64,000 nucleotides of DNA from Mesorhizobium wenxiniae (GCF_002284535.1 NZ_NPKH01000039.1:124001-188000), one strand, 5' to 3'. Positions 16,850 through 26,945 are shown, counted from the first letter of the stretch. Notes: generated from the sequence alone by a model not told the origin. Numbers and translations: made by a program.

Positions 16850-17398
16850 ATGAAAGTCAGGGATGCAGACATTCTCATCGTGCCGGGCTACACCAATTCC
16901 GGCCCCGACCATTGGCAGAGCCGCTGGCAGTCGAAATTGTCGACGGCGCGCCGTGTCGAGCAGGCGGAATGGTCGAAGCCGGTGCGCGAACACTGGACGG
17001 CGAGCGTGGCGAAGGCGGTCAACGAGGCCGAACGGCCGGTCGTTATCGTCGCGCATTCGCTGGGCGTCGCCGCCGTAGTCCAGGCAATGCCGCAGTTCCA
17101 GCGCCGGGTCGCCGGAGCCTTCTTCGTGGCGCCGCCCGACGTCGCCAATCCTAGGATAAAACCCAGGCACCTGATGACCTTCGGTCCCTATCCGCGCGAG
17201 CCGCTGGCATTTCCTTCGGTGGTGATCGCCAGCCGCAACGACCCGTTCTGCACGTTCAAGGTGGCCGAGGACATTGCCGGCGCCTGGGGCTCACTGTTCA
17301 TCGACGCCGGCGAGGCTGGCCATCTTAACGCGGACTCTGGTTTCGGGCCGTGGCCTGAAGGATCGATGACTTTTGCCAAGTTCCTGACTGATCTTTAG
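16850..17398 (+). CDS. RBBP9/YdeN-type serine hydrolase, paralogue B
   Basis: A 182-residue RBBP9/YdeN-family hydrolase with VPGYTNSGPDHW at 11-22, Ser70 (VAHSLGV), Asp131 (ASRNDPFC) and His158 (AGHLN). It shares the family layout with the gene at 15199 but the two are clearly diverged, suggesting an old duplication now separated by the VOC gene. ATG 16850 matches the family start; an ATG 9 bases earlier is possible. Its TAG stop overlaps the convergent aldolase stop by two bases. Confidence 0.88.
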   Translation: MKVRDADILIVPGYTNSGPDHWQSRWQSKLSTARRVEQAEWSKPVREHWTASVAKAVNEAERPVVIVAHSLGVAAVVQAMPQFQRRVAGAFFVAPPDVANPRIKPRHLMTFGPYPREPLAFPSVVIASRNDPFCTFKVAEDIAGAWGSLFIDAGEAGHLNADSGFGPWPEGSMTFAKFLTDL

Positions 17399-18168
17399 GA
17401 CCCAATCGAGTCCCTCACGCTCTTCAGCAGGGTCTTTGCCCCCAGACCGATCAACGCATGCTCGGAGCCCATGGCCAGCAGCCGGTAGCCCATCGACACA
17501 ACACGGCCGGCGATGGCCGGCTCGACGACGTAAATCGCGGCATGCTTGCCTGCCTTGCGTGTCCGCTCGGCGATCAAGGCGACGGTTTCCAGCATGCTTT
17601 CGAGCGTCGAGTTGACGGTGGCGCCGTTCGACCAGGCAATCGAGAAGTCCGATGGGCCGAGGAAGATGCCATCGATACCCGGCGTGTCGAGGATGCCGTC
17701 GAGCGCATCGAGGGCGGCGCGCGTTTCGACCATGGCGAAGGCCATGGTGCGCTCGTTGCTGTCGCGCAGCCAGTCGGCATAGTCGCCCTTGCCATGACGC
17801 GGAAAGGCATAAGTCGGGCCCCAGGAGCGCTCGCCGAGTGGCGGGTACTTCATGGCGGCGGCAAACAGCCGCGCGTCTGCCACCGAATTCACCATCGGCG
17901 CAATCACCGCCTCGGCGCCGAAATCGAGCGCGCGGCTGGCCATGTCGAAGCGGCCGACCGGAATGCGCACCAGCGCCGGTTTGTTGGCGGCCAGCACCGG
18001 CCCAAGGCCGCGCAGCACACTGTCCTCGTGATGTCCGCCATGCTGCATATCGAGGGTGACGGCATCGAAACCCTGTCTGGCAAGAATCTCGACCGTCAGG
18101 GCATCAGGCACGCCGGACCATGCGGTGCACAACGTTTCATCGGCCGCAAGGCGTGACTTGAGGGACAT
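17395..18168 (-). CDS. HpcH/HpaI-type aldolase
   Basis: A 257-residue class II pyruvate aldolase of the HpcH/HpaI family, splitting or forming 4-hydroxy-2-oxoacids with a divalent metal. Visible family features are TLDMQHGGH (His43 as the base), LVRIPVG (Arg68), KYPPLGERSWGP, and the metal-binding Glu in MVETRAAL with Asp in FLGPSDFS. AAGGAAGG upstream supports ATG 18168. It is transcribed alone and converges on the hydrolase gene with overlapping stop codons (17395-17398). The substrate cannot be assigned. Confidence 0.9.
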   Translation of the reverse strand: MSLKSRLAADETLCTAWSGVPDALTVEILARQGFDAVTLDMQHGGHHEDSVLRGLGPVLAANKPALVRIPVGRFDMASRALDFGAEAVIAPMVNSVADARLFAAAMKYPPLGERSWGPTYAFPRHGKGDYADWLRDSNERTMAFAMVETRAALDALDGILDTPGIDGIFLGPSDFSIAWSNGATVNSTLESMLETVALIAERTRKAGKHAAIYVVEPAIAGRVVSMGYRLLAMGSEHALIGLGAKTLLKSVRDSIGS

Positions 18169-18190
18169 GGGCGCCTTCCTTAATCGCTCT

Positions 18191-18279
18191 CGCATCGGCC
18201 CAAAATCGGCAAGCCCGACGCGAGGAGTCAAAGTTTGAGAGCGTACTTTGTGCGTCCGAATGGATGCATGTCGCTCTAA
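18191..18279 (+). repeat. Two-hairpin dispersed repeat, copy 2 (divergent left half)
   Basis: It starts CGCATCGGCCCAAAATCGG and ends with AGAGCGTACTTTGTGCGTCC...GTCGCTCTAA, whose outer bases AGAGCG/CGCTCT pair. The right half matches the copy at 50684 closely, while the left half is shorter. It lies in the 5' region of the aldolase gene. Confidence 0.7.
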
Positions 18280-18309
18280 TGCAGTTCAGCCGGAAACAGC
18301 TGCAAAGGC

Positions 18310-18340
18310 AAAGAAAAACCGCCCGGAGAGACCGGGCGGT
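18310..18340 (-). terminator. Terminator of the zeta-subunit gene
   Basis: A perfect 9-bp stem (ACCGCCCGG/CCGGGCGGT, 18318-18340) with a 5-base loop. On the minus strand it is followed by TTTTTCTTT, which makes a standard rho-independent terminator about 40 bases after the gene's stop. Confidence 0.88.
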
Positions 18341-18377
18341 CGATTGGTCCAGCGTATCGATTGGCTCAGAGCAAGGA

Positions 18378-18698
18378 TCAGGTGTTCTTGATCTGCTCGA
18401 TCGCCTGCGCCATCAGATCGTCCATGGTGCGGCGAATCTGATGGTCCGACTGGACGACCCCGGCCTCGTCGAAATCCTTGCGTATCTTGCGGAACACGTC
18501 GTGATCGCCGGCTTCCTCGATGTCGGCGAGGACCACCTGCTTGGCATAGGCTTCCGCGTCGTCCCCGGCCTTGCCGAGCTTTTCGGCGGCCCACAGGCCG
18601 AGCGCCTTGTTGCGGCGGGCCGCGGCCTTGAACCGGAGCTCCTCGTCGATTGCGAACTTGCGCTCGAAGCCCTCCTCGCGATCTTTCATGCTGCTCAT
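18378..18698 (-). CDS. ATP synthase inhibitor subunit zeta (DUF1476)
   Basis: A 106-residue DUF1476 protein, the alphaproteobacterial F1-ATPase inhibitor zeta first described in Paracoccus. It binds F1 and blocks wasteful ATP hydrolysis. The N-terminal inhibitory helix (MKDREEGFERKFAIDEEL) and the core FKAAARRNKALGLWAAE, YAKQVVLADIEEAGDHDVFRK and ISEHQIR-like VQSDHQIRRTM are clear. GGAGGG 6 bases upstream fixes ATG 18698. In rhizobia zeta often inhibits only weakly, so the activity of this copy is not certain. Confidence 0.92.
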   Translation of the reverse strand: MSSMKDREEGFERKFAIDEELRFKAAARRNKALGLWAAEKLGKAGDDAEAYAKQVVLADIEEAGDHDVFRKIRKDFDEAGVVQSDHQIRRTMDDLMAQAIEQIKNT

Positions 18699-18976
18699 GG
18701 CATCCCTCCGGTCAAATCCGATTCGTTGGCAGTTGGAATATGTGTATTGCCGCAGCACAAACCAAAAGCCCGCGGGCCGGTCAATATGGTATGTCACTTG
18801 CTGCGCTGCGGCATTTCATTCCCGAAAGCGGTTGATTGAAAGGATTTGCCGATTGAGCAAACAGTGCGATTGGGATAGACACCGGCATTGAACCCCTACC
18901 GTTGCCGCACTAATTTAGGCAGACGGACAGGAACTGGCCGCTTGCCGCCTGCCCGGAAATCCAGAGAAAAGATCAG

Positions 18977-19771
18977 ATGAAAAATCGCCGCCGCATTTAT
19001 GAAGGCAAGGCCAAGATCCTCTATGAGGGCCCTGAGCCGGGAACACTGATCCAGTTCTTCAAGGACGACGCGACCGCTTTCAACAAGAAGAAGCACGAAA
19101 TCGTCGATGGCAAGGGCGTGCTCAACAACCGCATTTCCGAGCACATCTTCAACCATCTCAACCGGATGGGCATTCCGACTCACTTCATCCGCCGGCTCAA
19201 CATGCGCGAGCAGCTGATCAAGGAAGTCGAGATCATCCCGCTCGAAGTGGTGGTGCGCAATGTCGCCGCCGGTTCGCTGGCCAAGCGTCTTGGCATCGAG
19301 GAAGGCACCGTGCTGCCGCGCTCGATCATCGAATTCTATTACAAGGCCGACGCGCTCGACGACCCGATGGTGTCTGAAGAGCACATCACCGCTTTCGGCT
19401 GGGCGAGCCCGCAGGAGATCGACGACGTCATGGCCCTGGCCATCCGTGTCAACGATTTCCTCTCCGGCTTGTTCATGGGCGTCGGCATCCAGCTCGTCGA
19501 CTTCAAGATCGAGTGCGGCCGCCTGTTCGAGGGCGACATGATGCGCATCGTCGTTGCCGACGAGATCTCGCCGGACTCCTGCCGCCTGTGGGACGTGGCG
19601 ACCCAGGACAAGCTCGACAAGGACCGTTTCCGCCGCGACATGGGCGGGCTGGTCGAAGCCTATCAAGAAGTCGCCCGCCGCCTCGGCATCATGAACGAAA
19701 ACGAGCCGCCGCGTCCCGCCGGACCAGTGCTCGTCGCCTCTACCGATGGCGTCAAAGGCAAGCCGCACTGA
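18977..19771 (+). CDS. purC: SAICAR synthetase
   Basis: Phosphoribosylaminoimidazole-succinocarboxamide synthase, 264 residues, the ATP-dependent step that joins aspartate to CAIR in purine synthesis. YEGKAKILYEG at the N terminus, the nucleotide loop, PLEVVVRNVAAGSLAKR and the C-terminal LVDFKIECGR and DEISPDSCRLWD blocks are all intact. ATG 18977 fits the family start MKNRRRIYEGKAK. It heads purC-purS-purQ with short gaps, and the 278 bases upstream, shared with the divergent zeta gene, must hold the promoter. Confidence 0.97.
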   Translation: MKNRRRIYEGKAKILYEGPEPGTLIQFFKDDATAFNKKKHEIVDGKGVLNNRISEHIFNHLNRMGIPTHFIRRLNMREQLIKEVEIIPLEVVVRNVAAGSLAKRLGIEEGTVLPRSIIEFYYKADALDDPMVSEEHITAFGWASPQEIDDVMALAIRVNDFLSGLFMGVGIQLVDFKIECGRLFEGDMMRIVVADEISPDSCRLWDVATQDKLDKDRFRRDMGGLVEAYQEVARRLGIMNENEPPRPAGPVLVASTDGVKGKPH

Positions 19772-19813
19772 GATTCTTTGCCACTCAACACTTCGAACAG
19801 GAGCATGTCCAGC

Positions 19814-20056
19814 GTGATCAAGGCCCGCATTACCGTAACCCTCAAGAATGGCGTGCTCGACCCGCAAGGCAAGGCGATCGAGCATGCGCTGTCCGGGATG
19901 GGCTTTGACGGCGTCGGCCAGGTGCGGCAGGGCAAGGTTTTCGACGTCGAGCTCTCCGAGAGCGACAAGGCCAAGGCGGAGGCCGATCTCAAGGCGATGT
20001 GCGACAAGCTTCTGGCGAATACGGTCATCGAGAATTACGCAGTGGAGATCGCCTGA
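19814..20056 (+). CDS. purS: FGAM synthase subunit PurS
   Basis: An 80-residue PurS, the small bridging subunit of three-part FGAM synthase (PurL-PurQ-PurS). KARITVTLKNGVLDPQGKAI and GKVFDVEL are diagnostic. I chose the GTG at 19814 because AGGAG (19799-19803) is 10 bases upstream and it gives the family start MIKAR; an ATG at 19805 lies too close to that site. PurQ begins two bases after the stop. Confidence 0.93.
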   Translation: MIKARITVTLKNGVLDPQGKAIEHALSGMGFDGVGQVRQGKVFDVELSESDKAKAEADLKAMCDKLLANTVIENYAVEIA

Positions 20057-20057
20057 G

Positions 20058-20726
20058 GTGAAATCAGCCGTCGTTCTTCTGCCTGGCCTCAACCGCGACC
20101 GCGACATGATCGCGGCGCTGACCAAGATTTCGGGAACGCCACCGGTCACCGTTTGGCAGACCGACACCGAAATCCCCGATGTCGACCTGATCACTATCCC
20201 CGGCGGCTTTTCCTTCGGCGACTATCTGCGCTGCGGCGCCATTGCCGCGCGCATGCCGGTGATGCGGGCAGTGGCCGAACAGGCGGCCAAAGGGGTCATG
20301 GTCATCGGCGTCTGCAACGGCTTCCAGATCCTGGTAGAGGCCGGCCTGCTGCCGGGCGCCTTGATGCGCAACACCTCGCTGAAATTCGTCTGCCGGCAAG
20401 TCAAGCTGCAGATCGCCAACGCCAACACGATGTTCACCCGTCGCTATCAGCCGGGTCAGATCATCCGCTCGCCGGTGGCGCATCACGACGGCAATTACTT
20501 TGCCGACGCCGAGACGCTTCGCAGGCTCGAAGGCGAAGGGCAGGTCGTGTTCCGCTATGCCGAAGGCACCAACCCCAACGGCTCGATCAACGACATTGCC
20601 GGCATCATCAACGGCCAGGGCAATGTGCTCGGCCTGATGCCGCATCCCGAGAACCTGATCGAAGCAGCGCATGGCGGCAGCGACGGCCGGGCGCTGTTCG
20701 AGAGTGCCCTCGGCGTCGCCGCTTGA
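20058..20726 (+). CDS. purQ: FGAM synthase glutaminase subunit PurQ
   Basis: A 222-residue class I glutamine amidotransferase that releases ammonia for FGAM synthase. The triad is Cys86 (IGVCNGFQIL), His196 and Glu198 (LMPHPENL). It begins with GTG one base after the purS stop; GAGGTG spans the junction, giving tight coupling. In contrast to many genomes, purL is not next but 2.7 kb downstream. Confidence 0.96.
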   Translation: MKSAVVLLPGLNRDRDMIAALTKISGTPPVTVWQTDTEIPDVDLITIPGGFSFGDYLRCGAIAARMPVMRAVAEQAAKGVMVIGVCNGFQILVEAGLLPGALMRNTSLKFVCRQVKLQIANANTMFTRRYQPGQIIRSPVAHHDGNYFADAETLRRLEGEGQVVFRYAEGTNPNGSINDIAGIINGQGNVLGLMPHPENLIEAAHGGSDGRALFESALGVAA

Positions 20727-20764
20727 TATCTTCATCCTTTTTCCGAATTCGAAATAGGCGCCGC

Positions 20765-21181
20765 ATGAGCCCGAGACAGACGATCGCCCGCCTCGCTCTC
20801 GTCGCCACCGCCGGCCTTGTGCTCGCCTCCTGCCAATCGAAGCCGAAGAGCGCACCGGCGCCTTTGGGCAAGAGTGCGGCGCTGCTTGCCATGGAACAGG
20901 TGGCGATCGCCGCTCACAAATGCTGGATCGCCAGCAAGGATCCCGCCTTCAGGCCCTATCAGATGGCCAATGAGCTGAATTCGTTCACCGGCACGCCGCG
21001 CTTCCTGTTGGTCCCCGCCAAGCATTATGGCGCAAAGCCGTTGCTGGTCGTGCAGGCGCAAGGCAATTCACGCCGGGTGGACGTGTACGGCCCGCTGATG
21101 GCCGAACCGCTCGGTGCGCGCATCGGCTCGGACATCGCCCGTTGGCAGACAGGCAACCCGGCCTGCGGTGTGGCTGCGTAG
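20765..21181 (+). CDS. Small lipoprotein of unknown function
   Basis: A 138-residue predicted lipoprotein: a short basic start, hydrophobic ALVATAGLVL and the lipobox LASC, with Cys at about residue 23. The mature part has two further Cys (HKCWIAS and NPACGVAA) that could form a disulfide. I do not recognise a named family. It lies 38 bases after purQ on the same strand and may be read through from the purine operon. Confidence 0.75.
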   Translation: MSPRQTIARLALVATAGLVLASCQSKPKSAPAPLGKSAALLAMEQVAIAAHKCWIASKDPAFRPYQMANELNSFTGTPRFLLVPAKHYGAKPLLVVQAQGNSRRVDVYGPLMAEPLGARIGSDIARWQTGNPACGVAA

Positions 21182-21183
21182 CG

Positions 21184-21303
21184 TGCCATTGACGCCGGAA
21201 TGGTGATGCAGATTTGCAGGACGAGCGCGGCCAGGCCTATGACCAGACCGGCGATTTGTAGGAAGCGGCCATGACGGCCGATGGACTGGCGCGGGCGCCG
21301 ATA
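21184..21303 (-). pseudogene. N-terminal remnant of a Pr6Pr-like membrane protein
   Basis: On the minus strand a stop-free frame encodes GRFLQIAGLVIGLAALVLQ followed by ICITIPASMA, which looks like the first membrane helix of the Pr6Pr family. No ATG, GTG or TTG precedes it between the in-frame TGA at 21306 and the helix, and after IPASMA the frame runs into the antisense of the lipoprotein gene. I infer a decayed gene cut at its 3' side; the family match is from memory. Confidence 0.4.
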
Positions 21304-21478
21304 TCAGGCGAAGAGTCCTAACGGCGCCGCCAGCGTCGCCGTCTCGGCGCTCGGCATCACCGGGCTTTTTCTGGTGCTGTGCATAGTCGCCGTACTTGCA
21401 GACCGCGGCGTCTCACGGATGAGGAGCCACGGTAACTATCAAGGCACGAAAAGGCGTCCTAAGACCGCGTCTTCTTAA
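21281..21478 (+). CDS. Doubtful small membrane ORF
   Basis: A 65-codon frame with one hydrophobic stretch (ALGITGLFLVLCIVAVLA) and a basic tail. The ATG at 21281 has no good ribosome site and the frame overlaps the fossil gene on the other strand. I recognise no family. It could be a small membrane protein or a chance frame. Confidence 0.2.
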   Translation: MDWRGRRYQAKSPNGAASVAVSALGITGLFLVLCIVAVLADRGVSRMRSHGNYQGTKRRPKTASS

Positions 21479-21504
21479 GGATGCACACAAGCTTGATGCA
21501 TCTT

Positions 21505-21750
21505 TCAGTCCCAGAACCGCCTCAGACCCTCACGGTGGGCCTCGCAGCGCGAGATGCCGATATCCTTGAGCTGATCGTCGGTCATCTCCAGCAATGCCAG
21601 CCGGCTTCGCCGGCGATCCAGCAGGCTGCCGATCCGGCTCGCGAGTGACCTGACCGTTCGCACCAGGCGACGGACATAACCTTGCCGGCCCGACGGACCG
21701 ACTCCGAGCAATTCAGCTCTCGTGTAACGGATTGTATCGATTGCAGCCAT
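21505..21750 (-). CDS. DUF1127 protein
   Basis: An 81-residue basic protein with the DUF1127 motif at its C terminus: RLALLEMTDDQLKDIGISRCEA. The middle is Arg-rich (RRLVRTVRSLASRIGSLLDRRR). ATG 21750 gives the usual N-terminal length. It is divergent from the MocR-type regulator with 92 bases between the start codons, a layout in which the regulator often controls its neighbour. Proteins of this class are stress- or symbiosis-linked; the role of this one is unknown. Confidence 0.85.
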   Translation of the reverse strand: MAAIDTIRYTRAELLGVGPSGRQGYVRRLVRTVRSLASRIGSLLDRRRSRLALLEMTDDQLKDIGISRCEAHREGLRRFWD

Positions 21751-21786
21751 TTTCTTGCTACCAGAATTCGAGATTGTACCCTTTTG

Positions 21787-21840
21787 TTGCGCAATCCATA
21801 TGTATTGACTCTCAATTCGGTGCAATATAGAAAATTGTCA
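21787..21840. promoter_or_regulatory. Divergent promoter region with small palindromes
   Basis: Between the DUF1127 and MocR starts lie TTGCGCAA (21787-21794, perfect palindrome), ATTGACTCTCAAT (21804-21816, 5-bp arms, 3-base centre) and a repeated GCAAT (21791 and 21822). The region is AT-rich against its surroundings. These are candidate sites for the adjacent MocR regulator. Confidence 0.45.
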
Positions 21841-21842
21841 CC

Positions 21843-23255
21843 ATGACAAATTGGCTTCCCGACCTTACGTCCGGCTCCGGACCCCTCTACCAGCGGCTTG
21901 CAGATTCCATTGAAACCGACATCGACCGCGGCGTGATCGATGCGGGGGCAAAACTGCCGCCGCAGCGCGACCTGGCTTATGACATCGGAACAACTGTCGG
22001 CACGGTCGGTCGGGCCTATCAATTGTTGCGCGAACGGGGGCTGGTGAGCGGCGAAGTCGGGCGCGGAACCTATGTTCTGGGCCGGCATGAGACCAAGACC
22101 GATCTGCTGGCATCCGACCCACATGTGGAAGGCACTCGCTATATCGATGCGCCTCGCGGTAAGTTGCGCTTCGACAGCACGGCTGCGCCGGATATTGGCC
22201 AGGGCGCCATTGTCTCCGATGTGCTCTCGCGCACGGCGCAGGACCATCCGTATGAGATTTCAAGCTATACGCGGGATTTTCCGGACCGCTGGTTCGAGGC
22301 CGGTTGCAGCTGGCTCTCGCGAAATTCGTTTCGCCCGAGCCCTGACGGCATCGTTCCGACGCTCGGCACCCATGCGGCGGTTATGGCGGCGATTGCTGCG
22401 CTCACCACGCCTGGCGACTATATCGTCTTCGAGCACCTCACCTATTCGCAGATTTCACGCAGCGCCGGCCTGATCGGCCGCCGGACCGCGCTGGTGACGT
22501 CTGACGACGAAGGACTAGACCCAGAGGATTTCGAGCGCGTCTGCGCGCAAAAACATCCGAAAATGATGTTCCTGATGCCGACGGCCAAGAACCCCACACT
22601 GGTGACGCTGTCGGCAACACGCCGCGAGGCGATCGCGCGCGTCGCGCGCGAATACAATGTCATCCTGATCGAGGACGATCTCTATGGCGATCTGACCGAC
22701 GACCCGACCCCGCTATTGGCCGAATATGCCCCCGAACGGACCATCGTTGCCGGCGGCCTGTCGAAATCCGTCGCGGCTGGTGTTCGCGGCGGCTGGCTCG
22801 CCTGTCCACCGGCCTATCGCCACCGGATCCGGGTCGCTCACAAGATGCTGACGGGTGGCCTCCCCTTCCTGCTGGCGGAAGTGTGTAGCCGGCTGGTTCT
22901 GTCCGGCCAGGCCAGCGAGATGCGCAATCGCAGCATCGTCGAGATCAACGCGCGCGTCGCGATCGTGCGCGAGACGCTGGCCGGGTTCGACTTCAAGGCA
23001 GTGGACAATGTGCCCTTTGTCTGGCTCACCCTGCCTGATCCATGGCTTTCCGGCACCTTCAAGAATGCCTGTCTCGAACATGGCGTGCTCATCGATGATG
23101 AGGACGAGTTCAAGGCGGGCCGTTCCGAGCAGGTTTTCCACGGCGTGCGTTTTGGCGTTTCGCAGCCGAGTCGGCGAGAGGACATCGCGGGCGGCGTCGG
23201 CGTGATAAGGCGGCTTCTCGACGAGGGCCGCGCCGGATACGACAGTTTCTCCTGA
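21843..23255 (+). CDS. MocR-family PLP-dependent transcriptional regulator
   Basis: A 470-residue MocR protein: GntR-type winged helix at about 10-80 (PLYQRLADSIETDIDRG, VGRAYQLLRERGLVSGEVGRGTYV) fused to a fold-type I aminotransferase domain. Lys308 in AGGLSKSVAAG is the PLP-binding lysine, and EDDLYGDL holds the ring-contacting Asp. MocR proteins use PLP or its amino adducts as signals, for example PdxR for B6 synthesis. It is divergent from the DUF1127 gene and unlinked (6 kb) to the B6 degradation island, so a link to B6 is only suggestive. Confidence 0.92.
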   Translation: MTNWLPDLTSGSGPLYQRLADSIETDIDRGVIDAGAKLPPQRDLAYDIGTTVGTVGRAYQLLRERGLVSGEVGRGTYVLGRHETKTDLLASDPHVEGTRYIDAPRGKLRFDSTAAPDIGQGAIVSDVLSRTAQDHPYEISSYTRDFPDRWFEAGCSWLSRNSFRPSPDGIVPTLGTHAAVMAAIAALTTPGDYIVFEHLTYSQISRSAGLIGRRTALVTSDDEGLDPEDFERVCAQKHPKMMFLMPTAKNPTLVTLSATRREAIARVAREYNVILIEDDLYGDLTDDPTPLLAEYAPERTIVAGGLSKSVAAGVRGGWLACPPAYRHRIRVAHKMLTGGLPFLLAEVCSRLVLSGQASEMRNRSIVEINARVAIVRETLAGFDFKAVDNVPFVWLTLPDPWLSGTFKNACLEHGVLIDDEDEFKAGRSEQVFHGVRFGVSQPSRREDIAGGVGVIRRLLDEGRAGYDSFS

Positions 23256-23403
23256 ACCGGCTTGAAACCGGCGGGTCGAGTGGCGATCTTTCGCTGGTTG
23301 CTGCCCCTGTGGCTTTCCATCGTTTTTCGGCGCTTGATGGGTGTATCGGCCTTCGCGCTTGCGATAAGAGGGGATTCGCCCCCAAGGATATAAATTGCCG
23401 CCC

Positions 23404-25643
<2,240 letters not shown>

Positions 25644-25644
<1 letters not shown>

Positions 25645-25696
25645 TATGATCGAGTGGGGACGTTTTGGCGTGGTCCATCCGCCATTTCGATCATAT
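25644..25696. repeat. Inverted repeat between purL and bolA
   Basis: A perfect 10-bp inverted repeat (ATATGATCGA/TCGATCATAT) encloses 33 bases just after the purL stop; GTGAT and ATCAC extend the symmetry outward with a gap. There is no T-run, so it is not a standard terminator. It could limit read-through from purL or shape the bolA leader. Confidence 0.6.
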
Positions 25697-25730
25697 TTAT
25701 GAGATCACGACCTGAACAAGGAATCCTCGC

Positions 25731-25964
25731 ATGGCAATGGATGCGCACGACATCGAACGGCTAATCAAGGAAGGCATTCCGGACGCCAAGGTGACGATTC
25801 GCGACCTGGCCGGCGACGGTGACCATTATGCGGCCGAGGTGGTGGCCGAGAGCTTTCGCGGAAAAAGCCGCGTCCAGCAGCATCAGATGGTCTATGACGC
25901 ATTGAAGGGCAATATGGGCGGCGTGCTGCACGCGCTCGCTTTGCAGACCAGCGTGCCGGACTGA
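25731..25964 (+). CDS. bolA: BolA-family protein
   Basis: A 77-residue BolA/IbaG-type protein. The conserved FRGKSRVQQHQMVYDAL and the C-terminal His in VLHALALQT are the positions that, with a monothiol glutaredoxin, hold a [2Fe-2S] cluster. The partner glutaredoxin is encoded at 26946, but an opposite-strand gene intervenes. AAGGAAT upstream supports ATG 25731. It acts in iron-sulfur handling and iron signalling. Confidence 0.93.
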   Translation: MAMDAHDIERLIKEGIPDAKVTIRDLAGDGDHYAAEVVAESFRGKSRVQQHQMVYDALKGNMGGVLHALALQTSVPD

Positions 25965-25986
25965 GGGTTTCGCCTCCAACCCCTCG

Positions 25987-26781
25987 TCACTTTTTCGCCG
26001 AGACGGCAATGATCGGCCCTGCAGGATAGTTTCCGCCGACGATCATCCTCTCGCCATTCGACAGCGCCGAAACCACGCCGTCGAAGAAAAGTGCGTTGGG
26101 GCAATGCAGCGCATCACGGAACAGGCGTGCAAAGCTGCCGAGACTGACTTGCGAGCGTGAGATCGCCAGCACGACCGTGTCTTCGTCACGCACGCCGACG
26201 CCATTGCGGATGTGACGCGACGTGCCGTTCGCCTCGAAGCGAGGATGAAGCCGGCCGTCGATCACCAGCATCGGGCCGGATTGCGTGGCGAACCCCACGT
26301 CCGGCTTGGCGGCGGCATAGGCGTTCGTTTCCATGACCGCCGCCAAGCCGTCGTTCCGAACCAGGAACACGCCATTCGGCTTCAGGAAGAAATTGCCTTC
26401 GCTATCAGCGAGGTTGAGCGGCGCCATCTCGCGACCATTTTCGACGAGGAGGCCGACCGGCGTCAGGTCCTCATGATACATGCCGGCGTTCATGGCGAGC
26501 AGCACCGGCCTGCCCTCGCCCGACATCGCCCTGTCGAATTTGTCCAGCGAGCCGAAGACCTTGCCGTCTGCGCCGGCGTGGAAGACAGCAACGTCGTAGC
26601 TGCGAAGATCGATCTCGCAGACGATATAGGGGATCGCCTCGAAATTCAGGTCCCGGCATGGCCCGGGCAGTTTGCCGCCGACGGTGACAGGCGGATGCTC
26701 CGATGGCCTGAACCACCAGATCAAGGCCAGCACAACGAGCAGAACACCAATCAGGATTGCCGCGCTAAGTCGCCTTTTCAT
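25987..26781 (-). CDS. Phosphodiester glycosidase family (DUF2233) protein
   Basis: A 264-residue membrane-anchored or exported protein with one N-terminal hydrophobic segment (about 8-26) and a DUF2233/phosphodiester glycosidase (NAGPA-like) domain. LLAMNAGMYHEDLTPVGLLVENG, NFFLKPNGVF, ATQSGPMLVIDGRLHP and ALFFDGVVSAL are the family blocks. Relatives cleave GlcNAc-1-phosphate diesters or act on wall sugars. It lies on the opposite strand between bolA and grxD, genes that are normally adjacent, so it looks like an insertion. Confidence 0.88.
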   Translation of the reverse strand: MKRRLSAAILIGVLLVVLALIWWFRPSEHPPVTVGGKLPGPCRDLNFEAIPYIVCEIDLRSYDVAVFHAGADGKVFGSLDKFDRAMSGEGRPVLLAMNAGMYHEDLTPVGLLVENGREMAPLNLADSEGNFFLKPNGVFLVRNDGLAAVMETNAYAAAKPDVGFATQSGPMLVIDGRLHPRFEANGTSRHIRNGVGVRDEDTVVLAISRSQVSLGSFARLFRDALHCPNALFFDGVVSALSNGERMIVGGNYPAGPIIAVSAKK

Positions 26782-26945
26782 CGCTTCCTTGGGGAAATAG
26801 CTGGCCGATGCTCTTGGCCCAATATCAGGCCATCCTTTGCGCCATTTGCGTGACGATGCGGCAAACGTCTTGTTTCGGGCAACCTATGGGTTTATTTGAA
26901 GGGCATGTTTCGAGCCCGACTCTCGCGGGCATGAAAGGATTCTCC

